Shown here piece after piece: positions 1-5,561 of a DNA stretch of 7,359 nucleotides. The DNA is taken from positions 1 through 7,359 of the forward strand of contig JBBSEF010000118.1 of assembly GCA_038240015.1 (NCBI GenBank). The letters are read 5' to 3'. The translations under genes were made by a program, and so were the position numbers. The DNA is from CAHJXF01 sp038240015 (lineage in GTDB: Bacteria; Pseudomonadota; Gammaproteobacteria; Burkholderiales; Burkholderiaceae_D). Position 1 is the stretch's first letter, and each line of letters opens with the position of its first letter. The notes under the pieces are model-generated. The model saw nothing but the letters and a program-made list of their open reading frames with translations, did not search any database and was not told the DNA's origin.

Positions 1-272
1 CCGCAGCGCTGGAGCTCGACGGCGACAGCGTGAAGGACGTGCGGCTCGCGCTCGGCGGCGTCGCGCACAAGCCGTGGCGCGCGTCGAAGGCCGAAGAACT
101 CTTGAAGGGCAAGCCCGCGACCGCGGACAGCTTCCGCGCCGCAGCTGAAGCGGAACTGGCCGATGCGAAACCACTCGCGCACAACGGCTTCAAGATCGAA
201 CTCGCGAAGCGCACCATCGTCGCCGTGCTCGGCGCGCTCGCAAGGCAATCCACGAATGGAGCAAGCACATGA
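1..272 (+). CDS. FAD-binding subunit of a xanthine dehydrogenase-family molybdenum hydroxylase (C-terminal end, partial)
   Basis: Only the last ~90 residues are in the window; the reading frame is open from position 3 to a TGA at 270-272. The run around DVRLALGGVAHKPWRA is typical of the C-terminal FAD-subunit domain (CO dehydrogenase flavoprotein C-terminal type) of YagS/PaoB-like proteins. In such enzymes this subunit passes electrons between the 2Fe-2S subunit, FAD and the final acceptor. The stop codon overlaps the start of the molybdopterin subunit as ATGA, so the two are probably translationally coupled. The FAD-then-Mo order matches paoABC, so a 2Fe-2S subunit gene is expected just upstream of the window. 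The substrate (aldehyde or N-heterocycle) cannot be read from this fragment. The family call is firm; a more exact name is not supported. Confidence 0.85.
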   Translation, partial: AALELDGDSVKDVRLALGGVAHKPWRASKAEELLKGKPATADSFRAAAEAELADAKPLAHNGFKIELAKRTIVAVLGALARQSTNGAST

Positions 273-2598
273 GCAGCATCCTGCAAACCGTGATGAAGAA
301 GGCAATCGAGCTCGCGCCCGACGCATGGATGCCGGGCGGCAAGCCCGATCCGATGATCGCCCGCAAGCATGGCCTGATAGGCGCGCCGGTGTCGCGTCTT
401 GACGGGCCATTAAAGGTGCAGGGCCAGGCGCGCTTCGCGGCCGAGTTCTCGATGGACGGCATGGTCTACGCGGCGCTCGCGTATTCCACCATCGCCAAGG
501 GAGGCATCCTCAAGCTCGACACCGCTGCGGCCGAGGCGGCACCGGGCGTGGTGCTCGTGATGACGTACCGCAACGCGCCGAAGATGAAGCCGATGCCGGT
601 TTTCATGTCGTCTGCGAAGGCGGCGGGCGGCCACGACCTGCCGATCATGCAGGATCGGCGCATTCATTGGAACGGCGAGCCGATCGCGCTCGTGCTCGCA
701 GAGACGCAGGAGCAGGCAGACTACGCGACGTCGCTGATCACCGCGACCTATCACGAGGATCGGTCGATCACGTCGTTCGCTGCCGCGAAGGCCAAGGGCA
801 CGAAGACCGGCAACTTCGGGGGCGAGCCGCTGAAGCTCGAGATCGAGGATGCCGAAGCGAAACTGGCCGCCGCGCTGCATCGCATCGACGTCACGTACAC
901 CACGCCGCGTCACAACCACAACCCGATCGAGCTGCATGCGGCGACGTTAGCGTGGAAGGGCGAAGGGGACGCCGCTGAACTGACCATTCACGACGCGACA
1001 CAGGCTGTGGCGCACATGGCGTGGTCGATGGCGCACATCTTCGGCATGAAGGAGGAGCTGGTGCACATCACGTCGCCGTACGTCGGCGGCGGCTTCGGCA
1101 GCAAGACGCTGTGGCAGCACCAGGTGCTGGCAGCAGCGGCGTCGAAACTCGCGCGTCGGCCGGTGCGCATCATGCTGTCGCGCGAAGGGGTCTATCGCGT
1201 CGTCGGCGGCCGTACCACCACCGAGCAACGCGTCGCGCTCGGCGCGCGCGCGGACGGACACCTCACCGCGCTGATCCACACCGGCACCGTGCCGATGAGC
1301 GCGCATAACGATCTGCCCGAGCCGTTCATGCTGCCGGCCCGGCACGCGTATGCCGCGGACAGCTTCAAGCTCGATGTGCAGACGACCACGATGGACATGC
1401 TCGCCAACACGTTCATGCGTGCGCCGGGCGAGTCGGTGGGCACGTTCGGGCTCGAATGCGGGATCGACGAGCTCGCCGTCGAACTCGGGATGGACCCGAT
1501 CGAGCTGCGGATCCGGAACGAGCCCGCGAAGGATCCGACCTCCGGAATCGAATGGTCCTCGCGACACATCGTCGAGGCCTGGCGCGCGGGCGCGCAGCGC
1601 TTCGGGTGGAAGGATCGCAACCCGGTGCCGGGTTCGCGTCGCGAGGGCGAATGGCTGATCGGCATGGGCTGTGCGCAGCGACCTATCCGTACTACCGGAT
1701 GCCTGGCGGCGTGGCGCGGATGATCCTGTCGAAGGACGCGAGCGCTGGCGTCACGGTGAGAGTGGAGATCGCGGCGCACGAGATGGGCATGGGTACCGCC
1801 ACCGTGCAGACCCAGGTCGCGGCCGAACGATTGGGCCTGTCGATGGAACACGTGCAGGTCTGCTACGGCGACTCGCGCTTTCCCGGCATCGTGCTGGCCG
1901 GTGGATCGCAGCAGACCGCGTCGATCGGCGCGGCGGTCATGGCCGCGCAAGCCGAGTTGATCGCGGCGCTGCTGAAGCTCGCCGATGGCGACTCGCCGCT
2001 GAAGGGACTCAAGGCCGACGAGGTCGAAGGCCGCGACGGCGGGCTCTGCAAGTTCGACGAGCCGACGCGCCACGAGAGCTATGCGTCGCTGCTGGCCCGC
2101 GGCAAGAAGGATGAGCTGACCGTCGAAGGCACCGCGCCGCAGCCGTTGGAGATGCTGCACTGGTCGATGCATTCGTTCGGCGCGCAGTTCTGCGAGGTCC
2201 GGGTCAACGCAGTGACCGGCGAGGCGCGCGTCGGTCGCTTCCTCGGTTCGTTCGATTGCGGCCGCATTCTCAATGCCAAGACGGCGGCGAGCCAGTTCCG
2301 TGGCGGCATCGTCATGGGCCTCGGGCTCGCGTTGATGGAAGAGACGCAGTTCGACGAGCGCAACGGCCGCGTGATGAACCCCAGCCTCGCCGAGTACCAC
2401 GTGCCGGTGCACATGGACGTCCCCGCCATCGACGTGATCTGGACCGACATCCCCGACCCGCGCGCGCCGATGGGTGCCCACGGCATCGGCGAGATCGGCA
2501 TCACGGGTGTGGGTGCGGCGGTCGCGAACGCGATCTACAACGCGTGCGGCAAGCGCGTGCGTGAGCTGCCGATCACGCTGGACACGCTGATGGGGTGA
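269..2598 (+). pseudogene. Molybdopterin-binding large subunit of a xanthine dehydrogenase-family enzyme (PaoC/YagR-like), broken by a frameshift near 1675
   Basis: This is the catalytic Mo-cofactor subunit of an aldehyde oxidase/xanthine dehydrogenase-type enzyme. The first piece reads from ATG 269 to TGA 1721-1723. Homology-like sequence leaves that frame after residue 469 (GMGCA) and continues in the -1 frame as AATYPYYRMPGG to the TGA at 2596-2598. Restoring one G after 1675 gives a single protein of about 776 residues, near the 730-780 usual for this class. Features seen: domain 1 from about residue 45 (RLDGPLKVQGQARF), cofactor-binding GGGFGSK at 273-279, RAPGE at 384-388, GGSQQTASIGA in the second piece, and the GIGEIGITGVGAA motif with the expected catalytic Glu at corrected residue 742 (codon 2491-2493). 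Piece one lacks that Glu, so alone it should be inactive. The start overlaps the FAD-subunit stop (ATGA). Conservation on both sides of the break means a very recent mutation or a sequencing error. Confidence 0.85.
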
Positions 2599-2627
2599 AG
2601 GCGTCGCAGCGCGTCACCGCCAATGAA

Positions 2628-2649
2628 ACGAGGCCCCGAAGGGCCTCGT
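2628..2649 (-). terminator. Intrinsic terminator with UUCG loop, oriented for the - strand gene, possibly bidirectional
   Basis: A perfect 9-bp stem (ACGAGGCCC at 2628-2636 with GGGCCTCGT at 2641-2649) encloses a 4-base loop. Read on the - strand the loop is TTCG, the very stable UUCG tetraloop, and the stem is followed by TTTCATT. That places a terminator about 56 bases past the stop of the small exported protein. Read on the + strand the loop is CGAA and no T run follows, so ending of the hydroxylase operon there would be weaker. The 3' tail is only moderately U-rich. Confidence 0.75.
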
Positions 2650-2705
2650 GAATGACCGACAGAGCGCTGCCACCAATGTGGTGGGGGCGCTTCTGAATCG
2701 GCTAC

Positions 2706-2957
2706 TTACTTGCCGATTTCCTTCGTCGCGACCTTGGCGTTGTGGTAATGCGCCCTGGCGCGCGCCTTGTGCATCTTGGCCTTGGTCTTGTCGATGGTCT
2801 TGGTGGGCTCCGTGCTCACCACGGCCTTGGTGTTGTCTCCGGCTTGCTGGGCCGTCTGGCCGACGCCCTTGGCGGTTTCTTTGACGGCCGTGCCCACCTG
2901 GGCGAAGGCGGCGCTGGAAAGTACGAGTGCTGCGACGGCAGCGATGATCTTGGTCAT
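2706..2957 (-). CDS. Small exported Lys-rich protein of unknown function
   Basis: The product is 83 residues starting at ATG 2955-2957, with TAA at 2706-2708. Residues 1-19 form a clear Sec signal peptide: MTK, a hydrophobic Ala/Val/Leu core, then AFA before Gln20, a standard signal peptidase I site. The mature part is about 64 residues, rich in Lys, Ala and Thr, without Cys, and looks hydrophilic and basic, probably periplasmic or secreted. The second half (TKTIDKTKAKMHKARARAHYHNAK) resembles a helical, heptad-poor basic segment. I do not recognise a named family; small proteins of this style are common as hypotheticals in Burkholderia relatives. A GGAGA ribosome site lies at 2964-2968, six bases from the start, and a UUCG terminator follows the gene, so it looks like a complete single-gene transcription unit. 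No partner gene suggests a role. Confidence 0.8.
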   Translation of the reverse strand: MTKIIAAVAALVLSSAAFAQVGTAVKETAKGVGQTAQQAGDNTKAVVSTEPTKTIDKTKAKMHKARARAHYHNAKVATKEIGK

Positions 2958-2963
2958 GTGATT

Positions 2964-2968
2964 TCTCC
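2964..2968 (-). promoter_or_regulatory. Ribosome binding site of the small exported protein
   Basis: Reads GGAGA on the - strand, six bases before ATG 2955-2957. It fixes this start and argues against a longer - strand frame that runs through the same region from 3030. Confidence 0.7.
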
Positions 2969-3172
2969 GATAGTCGAATCGCGGAGCAGCACGGCCTATC
3001 CGTTGCTGCGTGCTGCGAATAGGGATACAACGCCGGACTTGCGCGACGGTTGACCGCGCTCAGAACGTGGAGGGCAGGCCCGGGTGATTCATGAACGCCT
3101 CGAAGGTGTCGCTATGGTGCGGAGGCTCCGATGCAGGCTCTTTTCGAACTGTATGAGTCCCCGGTTGGATGT

Positions 3173-3210
3173 ATCAATCGAGGCATCAATCGATGCTAGG
3201 ATTGATGCCT
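3173..3210 (+). promoter_or_regulatory. Putative vapBC operator with embedded extended -10 promoter
   Basis: ATCAATC occurs at 3173-3179 and 3185-3191, 12 bases apart, and again inverted as GATTGAT at 3200-3206. The last two copies form a perfect 11-bp inverted repeat (3181-3191 with 3200-3210) around an 8-base spacer. An extended -10 element, TGCTAGGAT (3194-3202), overlaps that spacer, with no good -35. VapB-family antitoxins bind palindromic sites at their own promoter, so these repeats are likely VapB/VapBC binding sites. A start near 3209 would give a leader of under 30 bases before vapB. The repeats are seen directly; the protein bound is inferred. Confidence 0.65.
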
Positions 3211-3236
3211 GCTTTGTCAACCACCGGGGCCGCGAC

Positions 3237-3431
3237 ATGCGCACGACGCTCAACATCGATGACGAATTGCTGGCGAAGGCGACGAAACTGGCCGGGCCGA
3301 TCGAGCGCTCGGCGGTGATTCGGGAAGCGCTGATCGCATTGATCGAGCGCGAAAGTGCTCGGCGGTTGGCGCGTCTCGGCGGGACGCAACCCGCGTTGCA
3401 GCCGGCGCCGCGTCGGCGCGGAAATCGCTGA
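3237..3431 (+). CDS. vapB: VapB family type II antitoxin
   Basis: The product is 64 residues. The N-terminus (MRTTLNIDDELLAKATKLAG) matches the ribbon-helix-helix DNA-binding start typical of the VapB antitoxin family. The middle segment SAVIREALIALIERESARRLARLGG is the usual helix and linker. The Arg/Pro-rich C-terminus (QPAPRRRGNR) is the part expected to bind and block the VapC active site. ATG 3237 is chosen because the family motif begins there; the frame is open upstream to 3084, but that extension looks non-coding and overlaps the operator. The ribosome site is weak (GGGG at 3226-3229). The TGA at 3429-3431 lies one base before the vapC GTG, so the two are co-translated. VapB should neutralise VapC and repress the operon through the repeats at 3173-3210. 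Family identity is strong; the cognate pairing is inferred from adjacency. Confidence 0.9.
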   Translation: MRTTLNIDDELLAKATKLAGPIERSAVIREALIALIERESARRLARLGGTQPALQPAPRRRGNR

Positions 3432-3432
3432 G

Positions 3433-3804
3433 GTGATTCTGGTCGACACGTCGGTCTGGGTGGACCACTTCCGGCGCGGAGATTCGACACTCGCCGAACT
3501 GCTCGACCGGGGTCGAGTCGCGACGCACCCGTTCGTGGTGGGCGAGCTCGCCTGCGGCAGCCTGACCGACCGCACGAGCATCATCGACTTGATGCGCCAG
3601 TTGCCCAAAGCTCCGGTTGCCGAGAATGACGAAGTACTCGCCTTCATCGATCATCACAGGCTCTTCGGAAAAGGCATCGGCTATGTCGATGCCCATCTGC
3701 TCGCGTCGACAGCGCTGTCTCATCATGGATCGATCTGGACGCGCGACAAGCGCTTGTTGGCGGCCGCCGAAGATTTGGGTCTTGCCGCATCGCTTGCGCA
3801 TTGA
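3433..3804 (+). CDS. vapC: VapC family type II toxin, PIN-domain ribonuclease
   Basis: The product is 123 residues, the usual VapC size. It is a complete PIN domain: Asp5 in ILVDTSVW, Glu38 in VVGELA, Asp86 in YVDAHLLAS and Asp105 in WTRDKRL form the expected acidic set that binds Mg2+ and cuts RNA. VapC toxins cleave tRNA or rRNA at particular sites and stop translation; the target here cannot be predicted. The start is GTG 3433, because the conserved MILVDTS motif begins there; a GGAAA ribosome site lies at 3420-3424, inside the end of vapB, eight bases upstream. The open frame reaches further upstream, but only by overlapping vapB. All four acidic residues are present and there is no truncation, so the toxin should be active. 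It is convergent with the DUF2277 gene, 38 bases between the two stops. Confidence 0.92.
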   Translation: MILVDTSVWVDHFRRGDSTLAELLDRGRVATHPFVVGELACGSLTDRTSIIDLMRQLPKAPVAENDEVLAFIDHHRLFGKGIGYVDAHLLASTALSHHGSIWTRDKRLLAAAEDLGLAASLAH

Positions 3805-3815
3805 TCCGCGCGATT

Positions 3816-3845
3816 GGACGAATCGACGCTCGTCCTGATTGTTTA
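3816..3845 (+). terminator. Possible weak terminator after vapBC
   Basis: GGACGA (3816-3821) pairs with TCGTCC (3830-3835) across an 8-base loop, and TGATTGTTTAT follows on the + strand. It starts 12 bases after the vapC stop and its tail overlaps the stop codon of the convergent DUF2277 gene. The stem is only six pairs and the T run is interrupted, so this is tentative. Confidence 0.35.
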
Positions 3846-4133
3846 TCCGCTGCGGCCGCTCGCGGGTGCATCGAAGCGCAGCGCCGAACGCGCCTTCGCC
3901 TTCGCGGCTTCGACCTCGCGACTCTTCGGAACAGCGTTCGTCACGAGTGACGTGATCAGGCGGCTCGCGATCAGCGCGACGGCATCGACCGCGTGATCGA
4001 AGGCCGCCTCGTTGGTCTTCGACGGCGCATTGAAGCCGGACAGCTTGCGCACGAACTGCAGCGACGCGTGGCGGATTTCGCGTTCGGTCGCGGGCGGCTC
4101 GAAGTTGAAGAGGGTCTTGATGTTTCGGCACAT
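3843..4133 (-). CDS. DUF2277 domain-containing protein
   Basis: The product is 96 residues, almost entirely the DUF2277 family. Its N-terminus (MCRNIKTLFNFEPPATEREI) and the following segment with ASLQFVRKLSGF and PSKTNEAAFDHAV are hallmark sequence for this small cytoplasmic family. The C-terminal part (REVEAAKAKARSALRF) is also characteristic. The function of the family is not known to me. No signal peptide or membrane segment is seen; it looks helical and soluble. Start ATG 4131-4133 has a GGAGA ribosome site at 4139-4143, five bases upstream. It is divergent from the bicupin gene across a 72-base gap and convergent with vapC. The RLITSLV segment is full length, and no damage is visible. 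Confidence 0.9.
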   Translation of the reverse strand: MCRNIKTLFNFEPPATEREIRHASLQFVRKLSGFNAPSKTNEAAFDHAVDAVALIASRLITSLVTNAVPKSREVEAAKAKARSALRFDAPASGRSG

Positions 4134-4155
4134 AGGTTTCTCCGCGCGGCTTGAT

Positions 4156-4172
4156 TGACGTCATGCTACGGT
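4156..4172 (+). promoter_or_regulatory. Candidate promoter and palindrome in the DUF2277/bicupin divergent gap
   Basis: A perfect 8-base palindrome TGACGTCA (4156-4163) directly adjoins an extended -10-like element TGCTACGGT (4164-4172), 33 bases before the bicupin ATG. On the - strand the same place gives TAGCAT (4163-4168), a possible -10 for DUF2277, so one site could control both genes. No convincing -35 was found for either. Short palindromes arise by chance, so confidence is low. Confidence 0.35.
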
Positions 4173-4205
4173 TGTCTCTCGCCGCATCCGATCGAGGAAT
4201 CCATC

Positions 4206-5030
4206 ATGCAGCACTCCGCGGAAAAATTCTTTACGGTCGTCCCGCCTTCAACTCGCGTTTTCGTTCACGACGCCACGCGCACCCCGTGGGTCGAAGCTGG
4301 CAAGCCCGGCCTGCATCACAAGTTGATCCGCGGTGACGAAGCCAAGGGAACATTCCTCGGCCTGCTCGCATTCGACGCTCTCGTGTCCAGCGGCTTGCAT
4401 CAACACACTGGCGTCGCGACCAGCACCATGCTGAGCGGCTCGCTCACCGATTACTGGGACACCTATCGCGAGGGCGTCACCGGCATCAACCTGCAGGGCT
4501 CGACCCACGATGCGATCTGCTACGCGCAGTGTTCGATGGTCAGCCGCCTCGAGGCGCCGGTGCTGTACCCGCAGGACTTCTCGCTGCACGCGTTGCATCA
4601 CGGCTCGCGTCACGGCGCGTTCGCGAATCCGGCGCCCGAGATGATGCCGACGATCAGCGTCAACGTCGCGCAGACGCGGGCGGTGGCGACCGCTGCTGCC
4701 GGCGTGACGCGTCGGATGATCTTCGACTATGGCCGCACTGCTCTGCACGGAGGGGCGGACGCAGCGGACGATCATCGCCATGTGTCTCTTTCGATTTTGC
4801 CGGGCACGCGCATCGCGCCGTTTCACGTGAGCGCGTTGACCGAGTTCTTCGTGCTCGCAGGACAGGTGGCCATCAATGACGCGCAAGCCGGGCCCGCGTG
4901 CTTCGTCATCGTCGAGCCGGATACCGAAGTGGTTATGCGCTCGGACTTTGGATGCAGTTTGCTGGCGTGGGCGGATGGGCCGTCGCGGTGGTGCGAGAGG
5001 TCGGAGGCGAGTGATTTGTTCGGGTTCTGA
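4206..5030 (+). CDS. Bicupin protein, ChrR-like / dihydroxyacetophenone dioxygenase-like cupin
   Basis: The product is 274 residues with two cupin-like halves. In the first, GLHQHTGVATSTMLSGSLTDYW carries His65 and His67 of the metal-binding HxH motif, with His101 in GSTHDAICYAQC as the likely third ligand from cupin motif 2. In the second half, residues 188-255 (RHVSLSILPGTRIAPFHVS, then LTEFFVLAGQV) keep the fold pattern with His207 and Glu213, but the HxH is incomplete, so only the first half may bind metal. Such proteins range from anti-sigma-factor sensor domains to small dioxygenases; the reaction here is unknown. ATG 4206 is preferred over an in-frame ATG at 4155 because GAGGAA (4194-4199) sits six bases before it and the upstream 17 residues look non-coding. 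No signal peptide is seen, so it is cytoplasmic. It is divergent from DUF2277. Confidence 0.8.
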   Translation: MQHSAEKFFTVVPPSTRVFVHDATRTPWVEAGKPGLHHKLIRGDEAKGTFLGLLAFDALVSSGLHQHTGVATSTMLSGSLTDYWDTYREGVTGINLQGSTHDAICYAQCSMVSRLEAPVLYPQDFSLHALHHGSRHGAFANPAPEMMPTISVNVAQTRAVATAAAGVTRRMIFDYGRTALHGGADAADDHRHVSLSILPGTRIAPFHVSALTEFFVLAGQVAINDAQAGPACFVIVEPDTEVVMRSDFGCSLLAWADGPSRWCERSEASDLFGF

Positions 5031-5057
5031 GGGGCGGACAAAAATAAGCGATTCGAC

Positions 5058-5273
5058 ATGCATCCATTGCCCAATCGCACCTGCCCCCTTTGCGGCGGCC
5101 CCAACGCCTGCGCGCCCGCGCTTTGCGGCGACTTCGGCAAGCCCTGCTGGTGCGAAGACGCATCCTTCAGCCCAGACATCTTGTCGCGCATCGGCGAGGC
5201 GGAGCGCGGCGCGTCGTGCATCTGTCGCGCTTGCGCAGCAATCAGTGGATCGCGCGTCGACCAACATGTATAG
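5058..5273 (+). CDS. Cysteine-rich CWC family protein
   Basis: The product is 71 residues with nine Cys, at 9, 12, 18, 23, 30, 32, 54, 56 and 59. The pattern CPLCGGPNAC, then GDFGKPCWC, then a spacer containing ILSRI and ASCICRACA is the signature of the Cys_rich_CWC family, named for the Cys-Trp-Cys motif seen at 30-32. The spacing of the Cys pairs suggests a zinc ribbon or other metal-binding fold; its role is unknown to me. The start is fixed by the family motif beginning at residue 9, since there is little room upstream. The ribosome site is poor: GAGGGG (5030-5035) is 22 bases away. It follows the bicupin by 27 bases and precedes the GFA remnant by 29 bases in the same direction, so the three may share a transcript. 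Confidence 0.85.
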   Translation: MHPLPNRTCPLCGGPNACAPALCGDFGKPCWCEDASFSPDILSRIGEAERGASCICRACAAISGSRVDQHV

Positions 5274-5302
5274 CGACGACCATTTGAGGAAAGGACACCG
5301 CG

Positions 5303-5499
5303 ATGACCATCACTGGAAGCGGTCACTGCGCGCAAACGAAATTCGAGATCGATGGAGATATCCCGGAAAAGCTCACGCGCTGCACCTGCTCGTTTCGTTC
5401 GAAGCGACGCGGCGCGTCGGCGTGAACGCGCGCCTGTTCGATGATTTCGATGCGGCGGAGGCGCCCGTCACGGTGATTGATGGGAAGAATCTGTGGTGA
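5303..5499 (+). pseudogene. GFA (glutathione-dependent formaldehyde-activating enzyme / CENP-V) family remnant with internal deletion
   Basis: Two pieces of one gene sit in different frames. The 5' piece (5303-5425, 40 codons) begins MTITGSGHCAQTKFEIDGDI and includes RCTCSFRSKR, which is the N-terminal GFA zinc-binding region. The 3' piece (about 5418-5499) reads VGVNARLFDDFDAAEAPVTV and ends IDGKNLW, the typical C-terminus of the family. Intact members are about 115-135 residues; the middle, with the FCxxCG zinc ligands, is gone. The whole span is only 197 bases, so roughly 160-190 bases are missing and the frame is shifted. Ligand positions in the surviving part have decayed too: Gly7 and Arg32 stand where Cys is expected. 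A strong GAGGAAAGG ribosome site (5286-5294) remains, so a useless 40-residue peptide could be made. GFA proteins act on small thiol or formaldehyde adducts; this copy cannot fold as one. Confidence 0.85.
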
Positions 5500-5525
5500 C
5501 GAAAGACCCCGAACACTGTTAGCGT
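5496..5525 (+). promoter_or_regulatory. Candidate promoter for the phnD-phnC operon
   Basis: An extended -10-like element TGTTAGCGT (5517-5525) lies 36 bases before the phnD start. GTGACG at 5496-5501, 18 bases upstream of TAGCGT, is a partial -35 match and overlaps the stop codon of the GFA remnant. No Pho box was recognised. The assignment rests on weak motif matches only. Confidence 0.3.
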
Positions 5526-5561
5526 ACGCGTCGGTCAACACGCGCACATTCGGGGAGCCTC

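Noticed and set aside
1192..2481. Long open frame of 429 codons on the - strand within the hydroxylase gene
   Set aside because: It lies opposite a clearly conserved + strand gene, is rich in Arg/His/Ala as GC-rich antisense frames are, and shows no family motif.
2986..3016. 8-bp inverted repeat (GCAGCACG ... CGTGCTGC) upstream of the small exported gene
   Set aside because: The arms are short with a 15-base loop, in GC-rich sequence where such pairs are frequent; no operator or promoter coincides with it.
2614..3030. Longer - strand frame over the small exported protein
   Set aside because: It uses a different frame from the signal-peptide protein, reads as low-complexity Arg/Gln-rich sequence, and runs through the UUCG terminator.
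3084..3236. Upstream in-frame extension of vapB
   Set aside because: The extension would cover the operator repeats and promoter, has no family similarity, and VapB proteins begin with the MRTTLNIDD motif at 3237.
4155..4205. Alternative start of the bicupin at ATG 4155
   Set aside because: It falls within the promoter-like element and lacks a ribosome site, whereas ATG 4206 has GAGGAA six bases upstream.
4876..5499. Open frame of 207 codons ending at the GFA C-terminus
   Set aside because: Only its last ~28 codons are GFA-like. The rest is out of frame through the end of the bicupin and the CWC gene, and is Arg/Ala/Ser-rich shadow sequence.
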